Below the pieces are notes generated by a model. The model searched no databases. It worked only from the letters and a program-made list of their open reading frames with translations, and was not told where the DNA came from. DNA of 64,000 nucleotides from Adiantum capillus-veneris (taxonomy: Eukaryota > Streptophyta > Polypodiopsida > Polypodiales > Pteridaceae): positions 151,355,640 to 151,419,639 of the forward strand of contig CM043955.1 of assembly GCA_014529385.2 (NCBI GenBank), read 5' to 3'. The position numbers and the translations under genes were made by a program. Positions 38,885 to 49,589 of this stretch are shown piece after piece (position 1 is the stretch's first letter; each line of letters begins with the position of its first letter).

Positions 38885-39855
38885 CTACGAGCGCATCTTA
38901 ACAGTCTTCTTGGGGGTCACCCAAGGAGATCCTTCCGCCGAGTCCACATTTTTTCCTTTGTTTTTGGTTTCCGAAATAGAAAGAGACTTTCCTTTACCCA
39001 GAGGATTCGTGGAAGCAGCAGATTTAACCTTGCCTTTTTCTGACGGTACGACATTAGGCAGTGCAGAAGCTGCAACCGCGGCAAATTTGGGATTAGCGAC
39101 TTCTCTCATTAGAGACCGCGAGCTGAGGGACAGTCGAAAGAGGGGGTTGCAAAACAGGCTCGGAACATTCATATTGCATATGTCCAAATTTCCCACAACG
39201 GAAGCATGAATTTGCAAATTTTTCCCATCTAAGCTTGAAAGGGCGTTTCCCAATGAGTGGGTCTCCCGGATTGACAGTAATACCCTCAGGGGTGGGAACA
39301 TCCGTGTCCCAAAGCACACAGAAGCGATTTGTATTAGCATCAAGTTTGGGAGGATAAATCAGTTTTCCCAAACGAGAGGCGAGCATAGGAAGGAAGTGGC
39401 ACCAAGTGCGTGGAAAATCAAGGATTTCCACCCATACAGGGCACTTATGACGGATTAGGCTTTGATAGTCCTTGGTAAGCCCACGGTAAAACATGTGTCA
39501 TGTGAGTACCAAAAAACAGGGGAGACAACTAAAGCAACATGCTACGGGCATTAGTATCTGCTAGCAAAACTTCATAGAATCCTCTGGCATGAAAGTAAAT
39601 GCCTCGAACGGCCTGGCGTTTAAGCAAGAAGTCCACCCACTGACCCACATTTTGCGCAGTGGGCATTTTGCCTGGAAAAAACAGAATAACCGCATTCAAA
39701 GCATATTGCGCCACGGGGTCCATCACTGAATGAAAAGGAATGAGTACGTTCAGTAGCAAGCTCGTGCGCCTTCCAAGCATTCCGTGCACCCTTAAAATCC
39801 TCTAGCAGACAGTCTCGGAGTTCACCAATTTTTGAAGACTCAGGTGCCATCTGTT
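38885..39855 (-). pseudogene. LINE-1 ORF1 (RNA-binding protein)
   Basis: On the minus strand: AQNVGQWVDFLLKRQAVRGIYF, then in another phase YQSLIRHKCPVWVEILDF, KLDANTNRFCVLWDTDVPTP and a knuckle CFRCGKFGHMQYEC. This is the DUF4283-plus-zinc-knuckle layout of plant L1-type ORF1. The C-terminal part is Lys/Ser-rich. At least one stop and a frameshift (near 39500) interrupt it. A homologous scrap on the plus strand lies at 58585-59150. Confidence 0.8.
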
Positions 39856-40370
39856 TTCTTCCTTTATATGCGGTAATAAAGGGCGTCCAAAATCTGACAT
39901 ACACACATACACACACTCCCTCTCTTTTTTGGATTTTATGATTTTTGATTGCTTTAAACTCTGTGCAGAAACGCACAGATTATGTACATTCAACCACAGA
40001 GGGCATACGTCGAGCTAGCGTGAAAATCCTCTGCTGAAAGAAATCCCTGCTGATTGACTGCGTAGGGGAACTGGCCACGTTGAGAACTTCTGTGCAGGGC
40101 TAAATAGTCTTTGCAAGTTGATTACATACACACACACACACACACACTCCGCAAGGTGAGTAGGCAGCAGATAAAGGCAGGCCGTAGAGTATGGCTGGAA
40201 TCTGCGCGCAGAGCAGGGCAGCACAAGGGTTGCAAGGTGCAAGCGTGTAGGGCTTGCAGGGCGCAGGGATGGGCAGCGCAAAGAGATACAACGCTCAGGG
40301 CAAGCTTTCGCGCGCAAGTTCTGTTCTCTCTCTCGTTCGAGCTAAATCAACCCCCCCCCCCTCCCACACT
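39856..40370 (-). mobile_element. Upstream region of LINE-1
   Basis: Probable 5' untranslated part. It holds a (CA)n tract at 40124-40146, CA-rich sequence at 39896-39920, a run of C at 40351-40361 and GC-rich words such as CAGGGCGCAGG. No frame looks coding. Confidence 0.45.

Positions 40371-40406
<36 letters not shown>
40371..40406. repeat. (CA)n tract at the 3' end of LINE-2
   Basis: Eighteen CA units directly follow, in minus orientation, the A-rich end of LINE-2 (GATTTACAAAAAAAA on the minus strand). Confidence 0.9.
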
Positions 40407-40407
<1 letters not shown>

Positions 40408-42526
40408 TTTTTTTGTAAATCAATTTGATTTATCTATTTGTGGGAAATCTCAAAGAGAGGAAAACCCACCAAAAAGATGTACAAGGAAAGGAACACAAAC
40501 GTGTTCGGTTGTACAAAATAGCTAAAAGCATTCATAAGAAAGCTGATGTATCTCTGCCGTGATATCACCAATTTCCAAGGCGAACCGAAAGACTCCCGAA
40601 GGGAAATCTTGAAGAAAGGTAGGGGATCTGTATGAATGCGATGGAACATATAGCCATTACGCTGTCGCCGCAGGCTCCAGTACGCCTAAAACCTGACCCA
40701 CATGAAGAAGCCTGCAAAGCACTGCAATGCCGGTGAGAAGATACCAAAAACCCAAAACCTCTTATGGAATACCGTCGTGGGAAAACGTAGCCGCATACAC
40801 GCAGATACCCGACGAAGGAAGTCTCGAGTGACACAGCAATCCCATAAGAGTGACAAACATCCTCCTCGGCAGATAAGCAACGGACACATGATGAAGGGCG
40901 GATACGGCGCATCCCAAGAAAGGTACCCATTGGGAGCACCCCAAGTAAACACCACCAAAGAAACAAACGCTCCTTCAACGGCAAATGGCTTTCCCATATT
41001 GCAGATATAATCCTTCGCCACCAAATATCTGATTTATGCATGTGCCAAATAGCGTTGCAATGATGAGCAATCCATGGATGAGGCAGAAGAAGAGCATATG
41101 CGCGGCCGACAGAAATATCTTGAAATGGCATTTCCCCAAGCTTCCAGTCAGACTTGCGATCACCATCAGCCAAAGGTGAAACGGGCAAGAAACCTATCAA
41201 CATTTGTCGCAATTCTCTCCAAAACTGGCGATAGTGCATGCCCAATCCAAAGCGGCAAGCGGCAAATGGAAAGTCGAAAGTGAAACTAGCTGCATCCACC
41301 ACATCCTCAACCACTCGAATGCCACGACAGGAGAGGAAATACGCCTGGCGAGGCGAGCGGTCAACCAAAGTAAGAGAAAAAGCCCGGCTCCAATGAAGGC
41401 TCTCCGCACGAAGTGTTTCCTTCCCTCCGAGCATTCCATGATAGATGAATCGTAACGTGTTTCCATGCAGAAAGCAAGGTGGAAGAAAGTGGGCATCCAG
41501 GAATATGACCATCTATCTTACCAAATACTGCCTCCCACATGGATGATTGCTAGTGACCAAATGATGATGTAACCACATGCTGACTCAAGTGCGCAAACAT
41601 AAGAGTCCAAGGCTGAGATTGTTGCGTAAGTGTAGGCAAAAGCATAGCCTTCCTAGCAAGGACATGCCTACGCAGGTCCAAAATATTCAAACCACCAAAG
41701 CGCTTTGGTGTACAAAGTTTTGCCATTGACATCAGACACAAACCTTTTTTGTGAGCAGGCGTTCGCCACAAATGAGACAAAATGGCCGACATGAGAGAGT
41801 CAAGACAATGGCGGGGCCAATGCAACAATGGCAAAAAGAAATGAACATATGCCATGAGGATACTCTGGACAATTCGTAGGCGAACATGTAGTGGCCAAGT
41901 AGAAAGCTTCCAGTAATGCAATTTAACATTCAAGCGATTCATAACCCAATCCACTTTCTGCATGTGAGTAACATTCCATCCAATTGGATAACCCAAATGC
42001 CTAGTGATTACATTCGGAATAACAATCTCTCTTGGCCACAATAGAGCATGCCAATCACAAGAACGGAGAGGCATAAGCTTTGATTCACGGAAATTGACTT
42101 TAAGACCAGCCGCAATCGCAAACAATTCCAAAGCGTTCATAATTACTTGAACATCGTTTTGCTGATTGCGGGGCATAAACAACGAGTTGTCTGCATAAGC
42201 CTGCCCAATAAAGGTATGACCCGATGGTAGCTGCAAACCATGAAGACGCTGCGCAGAGGTCAAGTAATCAAGATACATCAACAAAGGATGAGAGGCAATT
42301 GCATACAGCAAAGAACTAATAGGGCAACCTTGCCTAACCGAACAACCAAGCGGCCACGATTCTGTCAATTCCCCGTCCAGGATTCCCGAAGACGTACTAC
42401 AATCGTACAAGAAATAAACCACATTGGCCAACTTAGGACCAAATCCTAGACATCTCATTGTGGCAGCAATGAAGTCCCAGTGCACAGTGTCAAGGGCCTT
42501 TTCAATATCAACTTGCATGACCAGCA
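40407..42526 (-). pseudogene. LINE-2: RT second half to 3' end
   Basis: The minus strand starts inside RT (VLVMQVDIEKALDTVHWDF), has QGCPISSLLYAIASHPLL and GQAYADNSLFM, where the active site YADD reads YADN, then RT C-terminal WPLHVRLRIVQSILMAY, KRFGGLNILDLRRHVLARKA, and a zf-RVT-like end (HLPLKERLFLWWCLLGVLP). The element ends GGTTTTCCTC...GATTTACAAAAAAAA. The frame is open for 333 codons (41550-42551) and again for 315 codons (40565-41512). The 5' part is missing and the cut is at a (CA)n tract. Confidence 0.85.
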
Positions 42527-42553
42527 CACCCACACACACAACACACCACACAC
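42527..42553. repeat. CA-rich tract between LINE-3 and LINE-2
   Basis: CACACCCACACACACAACAC-type sequence directly joins the 3' end of LINE-3 to the truncated 5' end of LINE-2. Confidence 0.85.
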
Positions 42554-45362
42554 TTTTTGTAAATCTGATTTGATTAATTTAGAAGTGGGAAACCTCTAAG
42601 CAAGGAAAACCCACCAAAAAGATCAGATACAAGGGGAAGAACACAACTGTGTTCTGCGATGTAAAATCTCTAAAAGCAAACATAGAAGAGTTATATGTCC
42701 CAGTGTCAAAGGCAAAATGTATCGATTACCTCAACGAAATCTTGAAGGATGGAAAAGGTTCCTTCTTACGACGGTGAAACATACGGAGATTGCGATGGTG
42801 CCACAGAGACCATAGCGACCAAAATCTGACCCATGTGAAGAAGATGGCAAAACGATGGAGGGAAGTCGGAAGAATGCCAAAAAGCCCGAAACGTTTGTGG
42901 AAAACTACCGAGGGAAGTCAAAGATTGATGCAAGCAGAAACGCATCGAAGGAATGTCCTGGTGCAACGACGATCTCAAAGCAGATGTCTAACATTCTCAT
43001 CTGCCGCGAAGCAACTGACACAACAAGAGGAGCTAATGTGACGCGCTGCAAGGAGAGTTCCAACAGGAAGAACTCACAACAAACAACGCAAAGAAACAGA
43101 CGCTCCTTAAGAGGCAAGCGAGACTTCAAAATTACAGTGAGAGCTTGTCTCCACCATCGTTCAAATTTGTGCAAAGCCCAGAGCGCATTACAGTGATCAG
43201 CCAGCCAAGACTCTTGCACAAGAGAAGCATAAATATGACGGGCAGAAATCGTGTCCATAGAAGTGTCCCATAGAGTCCAATCCTGCATACGACAACCACC
43301 TGCCAGCGACGGTGGAATAGAGAGGAAATCAGCCATCATAAGCTGAAATCTCGAAATCTGACGATAATGCATGTCCAACCGAAAGGGCGCTGCTGCTTGA
43401 GAAAAAGTAAGCAAATTCCCAGATGAATCCACATCATCCATTGTGCATATGCCACGACCAAAGAGGAAGTAGGCTTGACTAGGCGATTGATCAACCGGGG
43501 TAAGAGAGAACACCTTACCCCAATGAATGCTTTCCAAACGCAAGGAATTCCCAGCTGCTTGCTGCCTACCATGCCAATAGAGATGATTCGTAACATCTTT
43601 CCAAGCGGAGAGCAAGGCAGAGGTGAATAAGCAACCAGCAACATAACCATCCATCTTGCCAAACACAATCTCCCAAAGGGAAGTCTGCCAACGACCAAAA
43701 GCGGGAGTGGTAGTGTGCCGACAGAGATCAACAACCATAACTGTCCATGGCTGAGATTGCCGCACAAGAGTAGGTAATAACATAGCCTTCCTTGCCAATG
43801 CATGGCGTCGAAGGTCCAAAATATTGAGCCCCCCAAGACGCTTCGGAGTGTAAAGTTTCTCCATTGCTAACAAACGGAGGCTTTCTTATGAGAACTAGAG
43901 CACCACAAGTGAGATGCAATATTAGACATAAGCAATGAGAGACGGGAGCAAGGCCAATGCAACAATGGCAAGTAAAATTGAACATATGCCATCATGATAC
44001 TTTGCACAATACCAAGTCGAACATGTAGCGGCCATGTAGATAGTTTCCAATAGTGAAATTTGACATTCAATCGTTGCATAACCCAATCAATTTGCTGTGT
44101 ATTGGTTACTTGCCAGCCGATAGGTATCCTAAGTGCTTGACCACCACATGGAGATCAAGAATCTCACCAGGCCACAGAAGACGATGCTAGTCAACATCGA
44201 GAGGCAAGAGTTTGGATTTGTGAAAGTTAACCTTAAGGTCTACTGGCAGGCCAAACGTATCCAATGCCTGCATAAATTTCACGCACATCATCGTGGTTAT
44301 TGCGGGGCATGAACAATGAATCATCACCATAGGCTTGCCTTGTGAAGTCTTTGTCAGTCGATAATTGCAGCCCATGAAGACGGCCGAGCGAAATCAAGTG
44401 ATCTAAATACAATAACAAGGGGTGGGTGGCAATGGCATACAACAGGGCTCTAAGCGGGCAACCCCGTCTAATATAGCATCCAAGAGGCCAAGGTTCTGTC
44501 AACTCCCCATCAAGGAGGCCTGAAGATGTATTGTGAGCATACAAGAAGTATACCACATTGACCATCTTAGGACCAAATCCAAGGGTGCGCATGGTGACAG
44601 CAATGAAATCCCATTGTACTGTATCAAAAGCCTTTTCGCTGTCTGCCTGCATCACAAGAACATCCTGCTGGATATACTTTGCATATTCCATTCCAATCAA
44701 TACATTAGCCAGATTATCCAAAACCTAACGATGAGGATTAAAGCCATACTGCACGGAGTGGATACCAACCATAAGAGGTTCCTTGATACGGTTCACATGG
44801 ATTTTAGCCAATATTTTATATATAACTGGCATAAGAGTTATGCGCTTCCAATGCAAGAACTGCTCACAAAGCGCTTGTTTGGGCAATAACTTCAACAAAC
44901 CCTGTTTCCAAGACATCGGCAAATACAGCTACGCCCATGCAATGTTCATCATGTAAAGCAAAGGTTCTTTCAAAGGCTCCCAAAAGGAGATAAAAAATTC
45001 CACAATGAGCCCGTCCGAACCAGGCGAACGCTAAATGCCAAGAGCGAGCAATGCCGAGTGCAATTCATTTTCTGTAAAATCCGCCTCCATGGCCAAAGTA
45101 TCATGTGGCAGGACAATTGAATGCACTGTAGATTGTCCAGGCTTTGAGCTTGTCCAGGCTCAAGCTTGGAACATAACCCGCTTAATAGTTTGAGAAGCCC
45201 TTGAATGATGCAAGTTCTTCAAAAACTGTTTCGAGGCACATCCCTTGTCCACAAAAGCTCGATGGCGAGCACGAGTCTACCATTTAACCAATTTTCGTTT
45301 CTCATTATGCTGCAAACTCACCCGGGCCTGACAAAGGGCTGTCAATTCACTTTTTGTCCTCA
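42554..45362 (-). pseudogene. LINE-3: linker, RT and 3' end
   Basis: From the 5' side (minus): endonuclease-RT linker (KSELTALCQARVSLQHNEKR), RT start with RSPGSDGLIVEFF-type sequence, WKRITLMPVIYKILAKIHVN and SVQYGFNPHR, then VLVMQADSEKAFDTVQWDF, LLYAIATHPLLLYLDHL and the active site YGDD (RQAYGDDSLFM, near 44318). The C-terminal part (42905-43873) has KRLGGLNILDLRRHALARKA and RLPLKERLFLCVVCC. Several stops and shifts break it (near 44722, 44170 and 43870). The end is GATTTACAAAAAG followed by TG-rich sequence. Both ends abut (CA)n. Confidence 0.85.
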
Positions 45363-45412
45363 ACACACACACACACACACACGCACACACACACATTGTC
45401 ACACCCACACAC
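45363..45412. repeat. (CA)n tract at the 5' end of LINE-3
   Basis: About 25 CA or related units lie directly at the 5' truncation point of LINE-3 (minus strand). Confidence 0.9.
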
Positions 45413-45770
45413 ATACTCTCTGAAGCAGACCAGCAACAGCAGACGGAACTCGTACAGGGTAGGTGCTGACGAGCTGGGTGATGCAGGTCCCGCAACCACG
45501 CAGGCCGCAGTCCACGCTGAGACACAGTTCGCGCTGGAGGTTAGTAGCGTAGAGCTCGCAGCCAGAGAGCGCGTGCAGGGACAACCTTCACGCAGAAGCT
45601 TTAGATACACCATACACCACCCACACACACACACACAGTCCACGCTGAGACACAATTCGCGCTGGAGGTTAGTAGCGTAGAGCTCGCAGCCAGAGAGGGC
45701 GTGCAGGGACAACCTTCACTCAGAAGCTTTAGATACACCATACACCACACACACACACACACACACCACA
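45413..45770. repeat. Two 128-bp tandem units, each ending in (CA)n
   Basis: GTCCACGCTGAGACACAnTTCGC occurs at 45510 and 45638. Each unit ends in CACCATACACCAC followed by a CA run, so the CA tracts are part of the duplicated unit. The first ~95 bases are unique GC-rich sequence. Overlapping frames rich in Cys-Val or Thr-His come from the CA runs and are not genes. Confidence 0.85.
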
Positions 45771-45801
45771 TACTTTTTTTTGTAAATCTATTTGTTGCCA
45801 C
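45771..45801 (-). mobile_element. LINE 3'-terminal stub
   Basis: The minus strand reads AAATAGATTTACAAAAAAAA and then GTATGTGG(TG)n, the same terminal signature as LINE-2 and LINE-3. Only the last ~25 bases of a LINE seem to be present, an extreme 5' truncation. Confidence 0.55.
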
Positions 45802-46514
45802 TTTATCAGCCACGCAAAACGCGGAAATCTGAACAGCCTGCCACGTCATCATGTCAGCGCAATTTTGGAAGATCTTCGTACAGCTGCCACGTCATTAGAT
45901 TTTGCGTGGGTCGTGCTTTATTTTAATTCCTTTATGTCACTGGGGCCCCATCGGACTGGGTCCCCATAAGTTGGTAGGACTTCTTCTTCTGTTACTTGTT
46001 CTTCTTAGGGTTTAGGCCCCTCGGCCGACATCTGCAAGTTGACTCCCTTCTTGAGGGCTTTGACACGTCCGCAATTTGTGACACTGCTTGCCTTTGCCCG
46101 CTCCGCCCTACCCGCACCCTCAATTGCCCCTTCAAACTTTTAAGCGTTGTTGCTCAAACATACGTCGCCGTCGCCCTATCCCAATCATTGAAGGTGCTCC
46201 CAATACGTTATATTTGCATCACCCATCAGTATGATAGTGATCCAATCCTCTACCATGCTCAAAAATCAGCTGTAGCTATCCAACAAACAAAAAAACATCA
46301 ATCGGTACTAGTATATCGTCAGCAAAAGACAAGTGTAACAGATACCTTTATGAAATGCAAAAGTGGTGTATGGGATCTGGGGATTGAGATGTATGCAAAT
46401 TTTGAGGCTATTTGGCTGTTGCGAGCCTATGTATGCATTGTGAGGAAAAGAATTTGTGTACAACACGTATATAGTGGCAGTGACAGTGCCTGTGTGCTGT
46501 ATCAGACACAAATC
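45802..46514. other. Unassigned 0.7 kb between LINE copies
   Basis: There is no recognised domain. A 10-bp inverted repeat (CCACGCAAAA at 45810 and TTTTGCGTGG at 45900) brackets a short GC-rich part. A 204-codon plus-strand frame crosses it (45996-46610) but runs on into LINE sequence and has no known motif, so I do not call it a gene. Confidence 0.4.
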
Positions 46515-47538
46515 GTACAAGAGATTTTACTATTGGGAAACCTCAAAGCGAGGAAAACCCACCGAAAGGGTAATGTACAAGGGGAAGAACACAGAACTCC
46601 TCAGCTGTAGAGAGTAGCTAGAAATATTCATAGGAAAGCCGATGTATCTCTGAGGTGATATCACCACTTCCAAAGCAAATCGTAACGATTGCCTAAGGGA
46701 AAGTTTGAAGAGTGGAAACGGGTCTGCACTAGTACGACGAAACATGTAAGCATTACGTTGACTCCACAAGGTCCAATAAGCCAAGTATCTGACCCACATA
46801 AAGAAGACCGCAAAACGCTGTAGGACCGAAGAGAAAATGCCAAATACCTAGAACCTTTTGTGAGAAACAACCCCAGGAAAGCAGAGCCGCATACAGGCCA
46901 ATACACGACGAAGGAAGTCTCTAATAATGCAGCAATCCCATAACAGGTGGCAGATATCCTGTTCTGCAATGGAGCAACGGACGCAAGAGGAGGGCCGAAT
47001 ATGACGCGCCCTAAGAAAAGTGCCAACAGGAAGCACTCCAAGCAAACAACGACAAAGAAACAGTCGCTCCTTCAAAGGCAAATGGCTTTTCCACAAGGTA
47101 GAGAGAAGCTTCCTTCACCAGAGATCAGATTTATGCATGTGCCATAGGGCATTGCAATGATAGCAAGCCATGATTGTGGTAGAAGAAGAGCATAAATTTG
47201 AGGCGCATAAATATCTCGAAAAGGCGTTTCCGAAGATCCCAATCAGACATGCGATCACCAAAAGGTAAAGGTGAAACTGGCAAAAAGTCAAGCAACATAC
47301 TTTGAAGTTCTCTCCAAAACTGACGGTTATGCATGCCCAATCCAAAACGGCAAGTGGCGAATGGAAACTCAAAGGTATATCTAGCCTCATCGATTACATC
47401 CTCAACCACATGAATACCACGCCTAGAGAGAAAGTAAGCTTGGAGAGGGGAGTGGTCGACCAAAGTAAGAGAAAATGCTCGGCTGCAATGGAGACTCTCC
47501 AAACGAATCGAATCACCTTGCTGCCGAGGATTCCATGG
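46515..47538 (-). pseudogene. LINE-4: 3' third
   Basis: The minus strand carries LESLHCSRAFSLTLVDHSPL, QAYFLSRRGIHVVEDVID and HLPLKERLFLCRCLLGVLPV with CVRC...CHLLWDC, the zf-RVT-like C-terminus shared with LINE-2. Frameshifts lie near 47120 and 46850. Unlike its neighbours it lacks the GATTTACAAAA-(TG)n end and stops after GAGGTTTCCCAATAG, so its 3' end was lost or differs. Confidence 0.75.
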
Positions 47539-47574
47539 TCCCCCCCACCCCCCCACCCCCAACCACACACACAC
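47539..47574. repeat. C-rich and (CA)n junction
   Basis: CCCCCCCACCCCCCCACCCC then CACACACACAC directly joins the 3' end of LINE-5 to the truncated 5' end of LINE-4. Confidence 0.85.
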
Positions 47575-48678
47575 TTTTTTTTGTTATGTCATTTTGAATT
47601 ACCCATGGGAAACCTCAAGACGAGGAAAACCCACGAAAAATACTACAAATGGGAAATTAGAAAGAGTCAAAATAAAGCTCATAATGACTGAGAGTAATCT
47701 CATCCAAGTCATAAGCCACTCGAAGAGACTACAACAGAGCCGTCTTGAAGAAGAAAACATAATCGACTCGCATCTGCTGAAACATGAGGGAATTACGTAC
47801 TCTCGACACCGTCCAAAGCGCCTAGAATCTGACCCGGCCAAAAAAGTATGCATACGGCCGAAGCAATGGCGGAAGTACTCCAAAGATCCAGAAAGATCTA
47901 CCAAAATGCATGCCAGGAAAACGCGTGCGAAGAGCAGCAGAGATGCAATCCACAAACTGCAGCGTATGAGAACAAGACCACAGTAAATGCGGAATGGTCT
48001 CAACTGTTGCACCACATCTAACACATCGTGAAGAGGCCAATCTCCTAGAACGTAGAAATTTGCCAATCGGGAGAACCCCAAGTATGCATCTCCACATAAA
48101 CAGTCTCTCCTTTAGAGGCAATTTCGCATGCCACACCCTCATGACCTTACTCCGCCACCAAATATCACTCTTGTTCATATTTAGCTTATTACAGTGTTCA
48201 TACATCCAAGAAAATGATTGCAAATGACCATACACTTTCTTTGCAGAAATCAAAGAGGCTGAAGAACCATCATAGTGCCAATCACAAATTCGGTTTTTTG
48301 CAACCAGCAGTGGAACAGGAGATATGGAATCAACTAGATTTTTAATGTTGTCCCACATACGCCTATAATGCATCCCAAGCCCAAAGATACGAGCAACCTG
48401 TTTGAACGAAAGCATCCGTCCATCAGCATCCAACACATCAATTACGTTGCAAATACCTTTTTGTGAGAGAAAATAAGCCTGTCTTGGAGAGCATTGAACA
48501 AGAGTTTGATAAAAAACACGACTCCAATGTAAACTTTCTAACCGAAGCAAGTTGCCACATACGTCATCTCTACCATGCCACAACAAGTCCTGTGTGACTA
48601 CTTTCCAATCCGCTACAAGACTGGAGGCAAAAGGATCCAGGTATCGTGGCTTGAAACTTACCAAAAACCACATCCCAA
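47575..48678 (-). pseudogene. LINE-5: 3' part
   Basis: An open 305-codon frame (47822-48739, its N-terminus read through the CA tract) has LLWHGRDDVCGNLLRLESLH, QAYFLSQKGICNVIDVLD, KLPLKERLFMWRCILGVLPI and CVRCGATVETIPHLLWSC (zf-RVT-like). The 3' end has GGGTTTTCCTCGTCTTGAGG and finishes with an A run followed by GTGTGTGTG. It is more diverged from LINE-2, -3 and -4 than they are from each other. Confidence 0.8.
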
Positions 48679-48679
48679 T

Positions 48680-48714
<35 letters not shown>

Positions 48715-48739
48715 CACGCACACACACACACACACACAC
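48679..48739. repeat. (CA)n tract at the 5' end of LINE-5
   Basis: About 30 CA units with two GCA interruptions lie directly at the truncated 5' end of LINE-5. Confidence 0.9.
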
Positions 48740-49589
48740 CCATCGTCTAGCATTGTCAAGAAGTACTCATTGTAATACATCATCTTTGGGCGAAGAGGTT
48801 GTCTAGGTGTTATCCATGTTTCTTTGATGTAGAGCTACCATAGATTCTGCATGAGTATTGTGTAAGAGCTGTGTAAGGTGTTATCCATGTTTCTTTGATG
48901 GATTATAATGGAAGGGTATATCTATCCATGTCTGCTTATGTGCTCCAAACTACTCTCTCAACTGCGACTCCTGCTCGCCTCACCCTGAAAAAAGGGGTGG
49001 TGTGCCTTGAAGGCTCTGAATCTGAGTCTATCTGATGATTGTAGCAATTCCTAGCATGAAGCTGGCTTGTCTATTGGGAGACGTGTTTCGTGTGCTAAGG
49101 TGCACACTTTGCGACATGACTCCAACTCTTAGTCGGGTACGTTAGAGATTGATCTGGTTGATCATGTAGACATTTTACGGGAAGGATGAGACTATGCAAT
49201 TGCCCATCCAGCTGGAGACTAGACCTAGAAAGAATCTTAGTGGCCTCGGTCTTTTCTTTCCTCTGATGAGGTGATTAATTTATGGTCAGCCTAGACTCAA
49301 GTATACACTATGCTTATTGCCATTCATATCATGTACCTTTGACACTCCTACTCTCAGTAATTGTTGTCCTTGTAGTATTTTAATGCCTTTATTTTTTTTT
49401 TGTAATGGTGCATTTCCTTATTAAAGAGCATTTTCCTTTAGCTTCCCTCACAAGCAATATACAAACTTATGTTACACGAGTATTGGAATCAGTTGTTTGT
49501 TTAGCAGTACAATTATGCCAAATTGTCTGAGGGAAAATGTTATATCAACTGTTCTAGGCCTTTTGGATATTTGTGTTTTGACACAGTAG
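48740..49589 (+). other. Probable intron upstream of the first visible FANCM exon
   Basis: No frame or repeat family is recognised apart from a short repeated word (GTGTTATCCATGTTTCTTTGATG at 48813 and 48876). It ends in an acceptor (acacagtag) before TTAGTGGACGC. Earlier helicase exons (Walker A, DEAH box) are not seen here and would lie further upstream, past the LINEs. Confidence 0.5.

Noticed and set aside
45347-45852. Cys/Val-rich and Thr/His-rich frames
   Set aside because: They are translations of (CA)n/(TG)n tracts and the 128-bp duplication.
45810-45909. Inverted repeat CCACGCAAAA/TTTTGCGTGG as a small transposon
   Set aside because: Arms are only 10 bp, no target duplication is seen, and such pairs occur by chance in 64 kb.
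45996-46610. 204-codon plus-strand frame
   Set aside because: It starts in unassigned sequence and runs into the antisense of LINE-4; no conserved motif and no splice pattern.
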